A DNA stretch of 64,000 bases from Chrysaora quinquecirrha. Lineage: Eukaryota; Cnidaria; Scyphozoa; Semaeostomeae; Pelagiidae. The DNA lies in assembly GCA_014526335.1 (NCBI GenBank), contig JACTAT010000244.1:114401-178400 (forward strand), written 5' to 3'. Below are positions 1 through 12,229 of the stretch, piece after piece (within the stretch, counting starts at the first letter, position 1; every line of letters starts with the position of its first letter). A program made the position numbers and the translations under genes. The notes beneath the pieces were generated by a model that was given only the letters and a program-made list of their open reading frames with translations, was not told where the DNA came from and did no database searches.

Positions 1-189
1 AAACTTTTTTAAAGACATTCCAAAATGTTATAGCTGTAAATATTCATTAATTATGTAAATTCTCTAGCCAGCACGAGAAATATGTCTCCAGTCGAGTTCT
101 ATATGACAAAAAAGGAAAAATTTCCATTAGTAATTTGTCATACGCATTTTATAAGGAACATTTTTATAAGGAACATTTTTTTAAGGAAC
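1..189. other. AT-rich spacer with a short triplicated motif
   Basis: No gene is visible. At about 150-195 a motif of about 17 bp containing TATAAGGAACAT occurs three times in a row. The same TTATAAGGAAC core occurs (as the reverse complement) in a dispersed repeat at 41,470-41,540. Confidence 0.5.
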
Positions 190-956
190 ATTTGAACATG
201 TGGTTTCCTCTGGAGAAAAGGGATGTAGCTCTGGGGGGAGAACCCAAGCAAAGTTGCTCATGCTAAATGTTCTAGAAGGGCATCTGCCGCTTGAGGAAGG
301 GGTCTTACCTTAGATTCAGGTTCTGCCGTTGCCATAGAGCAAGGGGGTGGCTCTTTAGGAAGTGGATCTACTTACTGGTCTACCCAAGGACACATTGGAA
401 TCTGCTTCTTGGGTAAGGGGTCTGCCGTTGAGGTGTCCTTATAAGAAGGGTCTACCACTAGTAGAAAGGGTCTGCCTCTCCAGGGGCCTGCCATGAAGCA
501 AAAGAGACAGTCTTTTGAGAATTGGGGTCTTGCTCTTGAGGAATGGTTCTGCTTCTAGAAAAAGTTGGCTCACATGTCGGAAATTAGTCTCCCGCATGAA
601 AAGAAGGTCGGCCCTTGGAGATCTGCCTCTTGAGATAGAAGGTGTGCCTCTAGAAGAAGTGTGTCTTTCTCTAGAGGAAAGGTCACACCTCTGGATAGAG
701 GAGTCAAACTCGTCAAGAACTGTATCTGCCGTTGGAGTAGGGGATCTCATCCTAGAGAAAGGTTCTGCCATGGTCAGGGGCAAGTGGGCTTGCTCTGAAG
801 GGAGGATAATATACCCTTCAATTAAAGGAAGGGTCTGTTCCTTAAGCAAAGGCTCCATTCCAGGAAAAAGGGACTCGGCTCTTGAGGAAAGGGGCTGCCC
901 ATGAGCAAATGGGTCTGCCTGGGAGGAAACGGTCTGCCACTGGTGCAAGAGGGTTT
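190..956. repeat. Degenerate ~22-bp minisatellite, left flank of the satellite
   Basis: The stretch consists of loosely repeated units built on GGTCTGCCTCT followed by GAGGAAAGG, about 20-23 bp apart. Units are strongly diverged, so exact copy number cannot be given. The same unit type returns at 27,119-28,256, on the other side of the satellite array. Two overlapping open frames on opposite strands here (about 439-1035 minus, 515-904 plus) are products of the repeat and are not treated as genes. Confidence 0.7.
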
Positions 957-3469
957 TCACTTTAAAAAAATTTTCCCCGAAAAATCCCCAAAAAGGCAAG
1001 CCTATAGCCTTGCAAAATGCCCAAAAATCGGCCAAAATCAGGGGTTTTGAATACTCCGTTTTTTCTTCAGAAATAGTTACTAAACCCTACCAGATACCCC
1101 CTGATCTGCCTCTAAAGGGTATATGAAGGGTTTTTCTATCAAAACAGGTCGATTTTGGGAGAAAAAATTTTCCCCGAAAAATCGCCAAAAAGGCAAGCCT
1201 ATAACCCTGCCAAATGCCCAAAAATCGGCCAAAATCAGGGGTTTTGAAGGCTCCCTTTTTTCTTCAGAAATAGTTACTAAACCCTACCAGATACCCCCTG
1301 ATCTGCCTCTTAAGGGTATATAAAGGGTTTTTCTATCAAAATAGGTCGATTTTGAGAGAAAAAAATTTCCCCAAAAAATCGCCAAAAAAGGCAAGCCTAT
1401 AGCCTTGCCAAATGCTCAAAAAACGGCCAAAATAAAGGGCCTTGAAAACTCCCATTTTTCTTCAGAAATAGTTACTAAACCCTACCAGATACTCCCTGAT
1501 CTGCCTCTAAAGGGTATATAAAGCGTTTTTCTATCAAAATAGGTCGATTTTGGGAGAAAAAATTTTCCCCAAAAAATTGCCAAAAAGGCAAGACTATAGC
1601 CTTGCCAAATGCCCAAAAATCGGCCAAAATCAGGGGCCTTGAAAACTCCCTTTTTTCTTCAGAAATAGTTACTAAACCCTACCAGATACCCCCTGATCTG
1701 CCTGTACATGGTATATAAAGGGTTTGTCTATCAAAATAGGTCGATTTTGGGAGAAAAAATTTCGTCAAAAAATCGCCAAAAATGGCAAGCCTATAGCCTT
1801 GCCAAATTCCCAAAAATCGGCCAAATCAGGGGCCTTGAAAACTCCCTTTTTCTTCAGAAATAGTTACTAAACCCTACCAGGTACCCCCTGATCTTCCTCT
1901 GAAAGGTATATAAAGGGTTTTTCCATCAGAATAGGTCGATTTTGGGAGAAAAAAGTTTCCCCAAAAAATCGCCAAAAAAGGCAGGCATATAGCCTTGCCA
2001 AATTCCCAAAAATTGGCTAAAATCAGGGGTTTTGAAAACTCCCTTTTTTCTTCAGAAATAGTTACTAAAACATACCAGATACCCCCTGATCTGCCTCTAA
2101 AGGGTATATAAAGGGTTTTTCTATCAAAATAGGTCGATGTTGGGCGAAATAATTTCCCCCAAAAATCGCCAAAAAGGCAAGCCTATAGCCTTGCCAAATG
2201 CCCAAAATCGGCCAAAATCAGGGGTCTTGAAAACTCTCTTTTTTCTTCAGAAATAGTTACTAAACCCTAGCAGATACCCCATGATCTGCCTTTAAAGAGT
2301 ATATAAAGCGTTTTTCTATAAAAATAAGTCGATTTTGGGCGAAAAAATTTTCCCCAAAAACTCGCCAAAAAAGCAAGCCTATAGCCTTGCCAAGTGCCCA
2401 AAAATCGGCCAAAATCAGGGGCCTTGAAAACTCCCTTTTTTCTTCAGAAATAGTTACTAAACCCTACCAGGTACCCCCTGATCTTCCTCTAAAAGGTATA
2501 TAAAGGGTTTTTCCATCAAAATAGGTCGATTTTGGGAGAAAAAATTTTCCCAAAAAATCGCAAAAAAGGCAAGCCTAAAGCCTTGCCAAATGCCAAAAAA
2601 TCGGCCAAAATCAGGGGCCTTGAAAACTCCCTTTTTTCTTCAGAAATAGTTACTAAACCCTACCAGATAACCCCTGATCTGCCTCTAAAGGGCATATAAA
2701 GGGTTTTTCTATCAAAAGAGGTCGATTTTGGGAGAAAAAATTTCCCCCAAAAAATCGTCAAAAAGGCAAGCCTATAGCCTTGCCAAATGCCCAAAAATCG
2801 GCCAAAATCAGGGGCCTTGAAAACTCCCTTTTTTCTTCAGAAATAGTTACTAAACCCTACCAGATACCCCCTGATCTGCCTCTAAAGGGTATATAAAGGG
2901 TTTGTCTATCAAAATAGGTCGATTTTGGGAGAAAAAATTTCGTCAAAAAATCGCCAAAAAAGGCAAGCCTATAGCCTTGCCAAATTACCAAAAATCGGCC
3001 AAAATCAGGGGCCTTGAAAACTCCCTTTTTTCTTCAGAAATAGTTACTAAACCCTACCAGATACCCCCTGATCTGCCTCTAAAGGGTATATAAAGGGTTT
3101 GTCTATCAAAATAGGTCGATTTTGGGAGAAAAAATTTCGTCAAAAATCGCCAAAAAAGGCAAGCCTATAGCCTTGCCAAATTACCAAAAATCGGCCAAAA
3201 TCAGGGGCCTTGAAAACTCCCTTTTTTCTTCAGAAATAGTTACTTAACCCTACCAGGTACCCCGTAATCTTCCTCTAAAAGGTATATAAAGGGTTTTTCC
3301 ATCAAAATAGGTCGATTTTGGGAGAGAAAAAGTTTCCCCAAAAAATCGACAAAAAAGGCAGGCCTATAGCCTTGCCAAATGCCCAAAAATCGGCCAAAAT
3401 CAGGGGCCTTGAAAACTCCCTTTTTTCTTCAGAAATAGTTTCTAAACCCTACCAGATACCCCCTGATCT

Positions 3470-5650
3470 GCCTCTAAAGGGTATATAAAGGGTTTTTCCA
3501 TCAAAATAGGTCGATTTTGGGAGAAAAAAGTTTCCCCAAAAAATCGACAAAAAAGGCAGGCCTATAGCCTTGCCAAATGCCCAAAAATCGGCCAAAATCA
3601 GGGCCTTGAAAACTCCCTTTTTTCTTCAGAAATAGTTTCTAAACCCTACCAGATACCCCCTGATCTGCCTCTAAAGGGTATATAAAGGGTTTTTCTATCA
3701 AAATAGGTCGATTTTGGGAGAAGAAATTTCGTCAAAAAATCGCCAAAGAAGGCAAGCCTATAGCCATGCCAAATGCCCAAAAATCGGCCAAAATCAGGGG
3801 CCTTGAAAACTCCCTTTTTTCTTCAGAAATAGTTACTAAACCCTACCAGATACCCCCTGATCTGCCTCTAAAGGGTATATAAAGGGTTTCTCTATCAAAA
3901 TAGGTCGATTTTGGGAGAAAAAATTTTCCCCAAAAATCGCCAAAAAGGCAAGCCTATAGCCTTCCCAAATGCTCAAAATCGGCCAAAATCAGTGGTTTTA
4001 AAACTCCCTTTTTTCTTCAGAAATAGTTACTAAACCCTACCAGATACCCCCTGATCTGCCTCTAAAGGGTATATAAAGCGTTTTTCTATCAAAATAAGTC
4101 AATTTTGGGCGAAAAAATTTTCCCCAAAAACTTGCCAAAAAAGCAAGCCTATAGCCTTGCAAAATGCCCAAAAATCGGCCAAAATCAGGAGTTTTGAAAG
4201 TTCCCTATTTTTTCAGAAATAGTTACTAAATCCTACAAGATACCCACTAATCAGCCTCTAAAGGGTATATAAAGGGTTTGTCTATCAAAATAGGTCGATT
4301 TTGGGAGAGAATATTTCCCCCAAAAAATCGTCAAAAGGGCAAGCCTATAGCTTTGCCAAATGCCCAAAAATTGGCCAAAATCAGGGGTTTTGAAAACTCC
4401 CTTTTTTCTTCAGAAATAGTTACTAAAACCTACCAGATACCCCCTGATCTGCCACTAAAGGGTATATAAAGGGTTTCTCTATCAAAATAGGTCGATTTTG
4501 GGCGAAAAAATTTTCCCCAAAAATCGCCAAAAAGGCAAGCCTATAGCCTTGCCAAATGCCCAAAAATCGGCCAAAATCAGGGGCCTTGAAAACTCCCTTT
4601 TTTCTTCAGAAATAGTTTCTAAACCCTACCAGATACCCCCTGATCTGCCTCTAAAGGGTATATAAAGGGTTTTTCCATCAAAATAGGTCGATTTTGGGAG
4701 AAAAAAGTTTCCCCAAAAAATCGACAAAAAAGGCAGGCCTATAGCCTTGCCGAATGCCCAAAAATCGGCCAAAATCAGGGGCCTTGAAAACTCCCTTTTT
4801 TCTTCAGAAATAGTTTCTAAACCCTACCAGATACCCCCTGATCTGCCTCTAAAGGGTATATAAAGGGTTTTTCTATCAAAATAGGTCGATTTTGGGAGAA
4901 GAAATTTCGTCAAAAAATCGCCAAAGAAGGCAAGCCTATAGCCATGCCAAATGCCCAAAAATCGGCCAAAATCAGGGGCCTTGAAAACTCCCTTTTTTCT
5001 TCAGAAATAGTTACTAAACCCTACCAGATACCCCCTGATCTGCCTCTAAAGGGTATATAAAGGGTTTCTCTATCAAAATAGGTCGATTTTGGGAGAAAAA
5101 ATTTTCCCCAAAAATCGCCAAAAAGGCAAGCCTATAGCCTTCCCAAATGCTCAAAATCGGCCAAAATCAGTGGTTTTAAAACTCCCTTTTTTCTTCAGAA
5201 ATAGTTACTAAACCCTACCAGATACCCCCTGATCTGCCTCTAAAGGGTATATAAAGCGTTTTTCTATCAAAATAAGTCAATTTTGGGCGAAAAAATTTTC
5301 CCCAAAAACTTGCCAAAAAAGCAAGCCTATAGCCTTGCAAAATGCCCAAAAATCGGCCAAAATCAGGAGTTTTGAAAGTTCCCTATTTTTTCAGAAATAG
5401 TTACTAAATCCTACAAGATACCCACTAATCAGCCTCTAAAGGGTATATAAAGGGTTTGTCTATCAAAATAGGTCGATTTTGGGAGAGAATATTTCCCCCA
5501 AAAAATCGTCAAAAAGGCAAGCCTATAGCTTTGCCAAATGCCCAAAAATTGGCCAAAATCAGGGGTTTTGAAAACTCCCTTTTTTCTTCAGAAATAGTTA
5601 CTAAAACCTACCAGATACCCCCTGATCTGCCTCTAAAGGGTATATAAAGG
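3470..5650. repeat. Tandem 1,178-bp duplication inside the satellite
   Basis: A block of six monomers is repeated at an offset of 1,178 bp. For example the variant GAAATTTCGTCAAAAAATCG followed by CCAAAGAAGG is at 3723 and again at 4901, and identical 63-codon open frames start at 4278 and 5456. The match is close to perfect apart from single homopolymer changes, so the duplication is recent. Confidence 0.85.
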
Positions 5651-5659
5651 GTTTCTCTA

Positions 5660-8600
5660 TCAAAATAGGTCGATTTTGGGCGAAAAAATTTTCCCCAAAA
5701 ATCGCCAAAAAGGCAAGCCTATAGCCTTCCCAAATGCTCAAAATCGGCCAAAATCAGGGGTCTCTAAAACTCCCTTTTTTCTTCAGAAATAGTTACTAAA
5801 CCCTACCAGATACCCCATGATCTGCCTTTAAAGGGTATATAAAGCGTTTTTCTATCAAAATAGGTCGATTTTGGGAGAAAAAATTTTCCCAAAAAATTGC
5901 CAACAAGGCAAGCCTATAGCCTTGCCAAATGCCCAAAAATCGGCAAAAATCAGGGGCTTTGAAAACTCCCTTTTCTAGTCAGAAATAGTAACTAAACCCT
6001 ACAAGATACCCCCCTGAACTGCTTCTAAAGGGTATATAAAGGGTTTCTCTATCAAAATAGGTCGATTTTGGTAGAAAAAATTTTCTCCGAAAAATCGCCA
6101 AAAAGGCAAGCCTATAGCCTTGCCAAATGCCCAAAAATCGGCCAAAATCAGGGGTTTTGAAAACTCCCTTTTCTAGTCAAAAATAGTTACTAAACCCTAC
6201 CAGATACCCCCTGATCTGCTTCTAAAGGGTATATAAAGGGTTTCTCTATCAAAATAGGTCGATTTTGGGCGAAAAAATTTCCTCAAAAAATCGCCAAAAA
6301 GGCAAGCCTATAGCCTTGACAAATTCCCAAAAATAAGCTAAGATCAGGGGTTTTGAAAACTCCCTTTTTTCTTCAGAAATAGTTATCTAATCCTACCAAA
6401 TAACCCTTGAATAGGATTTAAGGTGTAAATAGAGTACTCTTTTATCAAAATAGATCAAGTTAGGGAAGAGAAATTTCCCTCCCAAAAATCGCCAAAAAGG
6501 CAAGCCTACAGCTTTGCCAAATGCCAAAAATCGGCCAAAATCAGCGGTTTTGAAACTCCCTTTTTTCTTCAGAAATAGTTACTAAACCCTACCAGATACC
6601 ACCTGTTCTGCCTCTGGAGGGTATATAAAGGGTTTTTCTATCAAAATAGGTGGATTTTGGGAGAAAAAATTTCCCCAAAAAATAGCCAAAACGGCAAGCC
6701 TATAACCTTGCCAAATTCCCAAAAATCGGCTAAAATCAGGGGTTTTGAAAACTCCCTTTTTTCTTCAGAAATAGTTACTAAACCTTACCAGATGCCACCT
6801 GATCTGCCTCTAAAGGGTATATAAAGGGTTTTTCTATCAAAATAGGTCGATTTTGGGAGAAAAATTTTCCTCGAAAAATCGCCAAAAGGCAAGCCTATAG
6901 CCTTGCCAAATTCCCAAAATCGGCTAAAATCAAGGGTCTTGAAAACTCCTTTTTCTTCAGAAATAGTTCCTAAACCCTACAAGATACCCCTTATCGGCCT
7001 CTAGAGAGTATATTAAGGGTTTTTCTATCAAAATAGGTCCATTTTGGGAGAAAAAATTTCCCCGAAAAATCGCCAAAAAGGCAAGCCTATAACCTTGCCA
7101 AATTCCCAAAAATCGGCCAAAATCAGGGGTTTTGAAAACTCCCTTTTTTCTTCAGAAATAGTTACTAAACCCTACCAGATACCACCTGATCTGCCTCTAA
7201 AGGGTATATAAAGGGTTTTTCTATCAAAATAGGTCGATTTTGGGAGAAAAAATTTTCCTCGAAAAATCGCCAAAAGGCAAGCCTATAGCCTTGCCAAATT
7301 CCCAAAATCGGCTAAAATCAGGGTTTTGAATACTCCTTTTCTCTTTAGAAATAGTTAGTAAACCCTACCAGATACCCCCCTGATCTGCCTCTTAAGAGTA
7401 TATAAAGGGCTTTTCTATCAAAATAAGTCGATTTTGGGAAAAAAATTTCCCAAAAAATCGCCAAAAGGCAAGCCTATAGCCTTGCCAAATTCCCAAAAAT
7501 CGGCTAAAATCAGGGTTTTGAATACTCCTTTTTCTTTAGAAATAGTTAGTAAACCCTACCAGATACCCCTGATCTGCCTCTTAAGAGTATATAAAGGGTT
7601 TTCTATCAAAATAAGTCGATTTTGGGAGAAAAATTTCCCAAAAAATCACCAAAAGGCAAGCCTATAGCCTTGTCAAATGCCCAAAAATCGGCCAAAATCA
7701 GGGTTTTGAAAACTCCTTTTTCTTCAGAAATAGTTACTAAACCCTACCAGATACCACCTGATCTGCCTCTAAAGGGTATATAAAGGGTTTTTCTATCAAA
7801 ATAGGTCGATTTTGGGAGAAAAATTTTCCTCGAAAAATCGCCAAAAGGCAAGCCTATAGCCTTGCCAAATTCCCAAAATCGGCTAAAATCAGGGTTTTGA
7901 ATACTCCTTTTTCTTTAGAAATAGTTAGTAAACCCTACCAGATACCCCTGATCTGCCTCTTAAGAGTATATAAAGGGCTTTTCTATCAAAATAAGTCGAT
8001 TTTGGAGAAAAATTTCCCAAAAATCACCAAAAGGCAAGCCTATAGCCTTGCCAAATTCCCAAAAATCGGCTAAAATCAAGGGTCTTGAAAACTCCTTTTT
8101 CTTCAGAAATAGTTACTAGACCCTACCAGATACCCCTGATCTGCCTCTAAAGGGTATATAAAGGGTTTCGTATCAAAATAGGTCGATTTTGGGAGAAAAT
8201 ATTTCCCCAAAGAATGGACAAAAGGCAAACCTATAGCCTTGCCAAATTCCCAAAAATCGGCTAAAATCAGGGTTTTGAATACTCCTTTTTCTTCAAAAAA
8301 GTGACTAAACCCTAACAGATACCCCCTGATCTGCCTCTAAAGATTATATAAAGGGTTTTTCTATCAAAATAGGTCGATTTTGGGAGAAAAAATTTCCCCG
8401 AAAAAATCGTCAAGAAGGCAAGCCTATAGCCTGGCAAAATGCCCAAGAATCAGCCAAAATCAGTGGTTTTGAAGACTCCCTTTTTCTTCAGAAATAGTTA
8501 CTCTATCCTACTAGATACCCCCTGACCTTCCTCTCGAGGTTATATAAAAGGTCTTTCTATCAAAATAGGTCGATTTTGGGAGAAAAATTTTCCCCAAAAA

Positions 8601-11000
8601 ATCGCCAAAAAGGCAAGCCTTGCCAAATGCCCAAGAATTGTGCAATACCAGGGGTTTGGAAAACTCCCTTTTATCGTCATAAATAGTTACTAAACCCTTC
8701 AATATACCCCCTGATCTGCATCTAGATGGTAAATAAAGGGTTTTCGATGAAAATAGGTCGATTTTGGGACAAAAATTTTCCCCAAAAAATCGCCAAAATG
8801 GCAAGCCTATAGCTTTGCCAAATGCCCAAAAATCGGCCAAAATCAGGGGTTTTGAAAACTCCTTTTTTCTTCAGAAATAGTTACTAAATCCTACAAGATA
8901 CCCACTAATCAGCCTCTAAAGATTATATAAAGGGTTTTTCTATCAAAATAGGTCGATTTTGGGAGAAAAAATTTCCCCGAAAAAATCGTCAAGAAGGCAA
9001 GCCTATAGCCTGGCAAAATGCCCAAGAATCAGCCAAAATCAGTGGTTTTGAAGACTCCCTTTTTCTTCAGAAATAGTTACTCTATCCTACTAGATACCCC
9101 CTGACCTTCCTCTCGAGGTTATATAAAAGGTCTTTCTATCAAAATAGGTCGATTTTGGGAGAAAAATTTTCCCCAAAAAATCGCCAAAAAGGCAAGCCTT
9201 GCCAAATGCCCAAGAATTGTGCAATACCAGGGTTTGGAAAACTCCTTTATCGTCATAAATAGTTACTAAATCCTTCAATATACCCCCTGATCTGCATCTA
9301 GATGGTAAATAAAGGGTTTTCGATGAAAATAGGTCGATTTTGGGAGAAAAATTTCCCCCCAAAAATCGCCAAAAAGGCAAGACTATAGCCTTGCCAAATG
9401 CCCAAAAGTCGGCCAAAATCAGGGGTTTTGAAAACTCCCTTTTTTCTTCAGAAATAGTTACTAAAACCTACCAGATACCCCCTGATCTGCCTCTAAAGGG
9501 TATATAAAGGGTTTCTCTATCAAAATAGGTCGATTTTGGGCGAAAAAATTTTCCCCAAAAATCGCCAAAAAGGCAAGCCTATAGCCTTCCCAAATGCTCA
9601 AAATCGTCCAAAATCAGGGGTCTCTAAAACTCCCTTTTTTCTTCAGAAATAGTTACTAAACCCTACCAGATACCCCATGATCTGCCTTTAAAGGGTATAT
9701 AAAGCGTTTTTCTATCAAAATAGGTCGATTTTGGGAGAAAAAATTTTCCCAAAAAATTGCCAACAAGGCAAGCCTATAGCCTTGCCAAATGCCCAAAAAT
9801 CGGCAAAAATCAGGGGCTTTGAAAACTCCCTTTTCTAGTCAGAAATAGTAACTAAACCCTACCAGATACCCCCCTGAACTGCTTCTAAAGGGTATATAAA
9901 GGGTTTCTCTATCAAAATAGGTCGATTTTGGTAGAAAAAATTTTCTCCGAAAAATCGCCAAAAAGGCAAGCCTATAGCCTTGCCAAATGCCCAAAAATCG
10001 GCCAAAATCAGGGGTTTTGAAAACTCCCTTTTCTAGTCAAAAATAGTTACTAAACCCTACCAGATACCCCCTGATCTGCTTCTAAAGGGTATATAAAGGG
10101 TTTCTCTATCAAAATAGGTCGATTTTGGGCGAAAAAATTTCCTCAAAAAATCGCCAAAAAGGCAAGCCTATAGCCTTGACAAATTCCCAAAAATAAGCTA
10201 AGATCAGGGGTTTTGAAAACTCCCTTTTTTCTTCAGAAATAGTTATCTAATCCTACCAAATAACCCTTGAATAGGATTTAAGGTGTAAATAGAGTACTCT
10301 TTTATCAAAATAGATCAAGTTAGGGAAGAGAAATTTCCCTCCCAAAAATCGCCAAAAAGGCAAGCCTACAGCTTTGCCAAATGCCAAAAATCGGCCAAAA
10401 TCAGCGGTTTTGAAACTCCCTTTTTTCTTCAGAAATAGTTACTAAACCCTACCAGATACCACCTGATCTGCCTCTGGAGGGTATATAAAGGGTTTTTCTA
10501 TCAAAATAGGTGGATTTTGGGAGAAAAAATTTCCCCAAAAAATAGCCAAAACGGCAAGCCTATAACCTTGCCAAATTCCCAAAAATCGGCTAAAATCAGG
10601 GGTTTTGAAAACTCCCTTTTTTCTTCAGAAATAGTTACTAAACCTTACCAGATACCACCTGATCTGCCTCTAAAGGGTATATAAAGGGTTTTTCTATCAA
10701 AACAGGTCGATTTTGGGAGAAAAAATTTTCCTCGAAAAATCGCCAAAAAGGCAAGCCTATAGCCTTGCCAAATTCCCAAAAATCGGCTAAAATCAAGGGT
10801 CTTGAAAACTCCCTTTTTTCTTCAGAAATAGTTACTAAACCCTACAAGATACCATCTTATCGGCCTCTAGAGAGTATATTAAGGGTTTTTCTATCAAAAT
10901 AGGTCCATTTTGGGAGAAAAAATTTCCCCGAAAAATCGCCAAAAAGGCAAGCCTATAACCTTGCCAAATTCCCAAAAATCGGCCAAAATCAGGGGTTTTG
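5660..11000. repeat. Duplicated satellite block at an offset of about 3.86 kb
   Basis: The block at about 5,660-7,200 recurs at about 9,540-11,100. A diagnostic odd monomer with TAGGGAAGAG directly before AAATTTCCCT is at 6461-6480 and at 10321-10340, an offset of 3,860 bp. Its neighbours, including the GAATAGGATTTAAGG variant, are also shared. The copies differ mainly in homopolymer length. Confidence 0.8.
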
Positions 11001-12229
11001 AAAACTCCCTTTTTTCTTCAGAAATAGTTACTAAACCCTACCAGATACCACCTGATCTGCCTCTAAAGGGTATATAAAGGGTTTTTCTATCAAAATAGGT
11101 CGATTTTGGGAGAAAAAATTTTCCTCGAAAAATCGCCAAAAAGGCAAGCCTATAGCCTTGCCAAATTCCCAAAAATCGGCTAAAATCAGGGGTTTTGAAT
11201 ACTCCCTTTTTTCTTTAGAAATAGTTAGTAAACCCTACCAGATACCCCCCTGATCTGCCTCTTAAGAGTATATAAAGGGCTTTTCTATCAAAATAAGTCG
11301 ATTTTGGGAGAAAAAATTTCCCCAAAAAATCGCCAAAAAGGCAAGCCTATAGCCTTGCCAAATTCCCAAAAATCGGCCAAAATCAGGGGTTTTGAAAACT
11401 CCCTTTTCTAGTCAAAAATAGTTACTAAACTCTACCAGATACCCCCTGATCTGCTTCTAAAGGGTATATAAAGGGTTTCTCTATCAAAATAGGTCGATTT
11501 TGGGCGAAAAAATTTCCTCAAAAAGTCGCCAAAAAGGCAAGCCTATAGCCTTGTCAAATGCCCAAAAATCGGCCAAAATCAGGGGTTTTGAAAACTCCCT
11601 TTTTTCTTCAGAAATAGTTACTAAACCCTACCAGATACCACCTGATCTGCCTCTAAAGGGTATATAAAGGGTTTTTCTATCAAAATAGGTCGATTTTGGG
11701 AGAAAAAATTTTCCTCGAAAAATCGCCAAAAAGGCAAGCCTATAGCCTTGCCAAATTCCCAAAAATCGGCTAAAATCAGGGGTTTTGAATACTCCCTTTT
11801 TTCTTTAGAAATAGTTAGTAAACCCTACCAGATACCCCCTGATCTGCCTCTTAAGAGTATATAAAGGGCTTTTCTATCAAAATAAGTCGATTTTTGGAGA
11901 AAATATTTCCCCAAAAAATCACCAAAAAGGCAAGCCTATAGCCTTGCCAAATTCCCAAAAATCGGCTAAAATCAAGGGTCTTGAAAACTCCCTTTTTTCT
12001 TCAGAAATAGTTACTAGACCCTACCAGATACCCCCTGATCTGCCTCTAAAGGGTATATAAAGGGTTTCGTATCAAATAGGTCGATTTTGGGAGAAAATAT
12101 TTCCCCCAAAGAATGGACAAAAAGGCAAACCTATAGCCTTGCCAAATTCCCGAAAATCGGCTAAAATCAGGGGTTTTGAATACTCCCTTTTTTCTTCAGA
12201 AAAAGTGACTAAACCCTAACAGATACCCC

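Noticed and set aside
439..1035. A 198-codon minus-strand frame overlapping a 129-codon plus-strand frame
   Set aside because: Both consist of translated minisatellite units, and one runs into the satellite monomer. There are no domains or splice signals.
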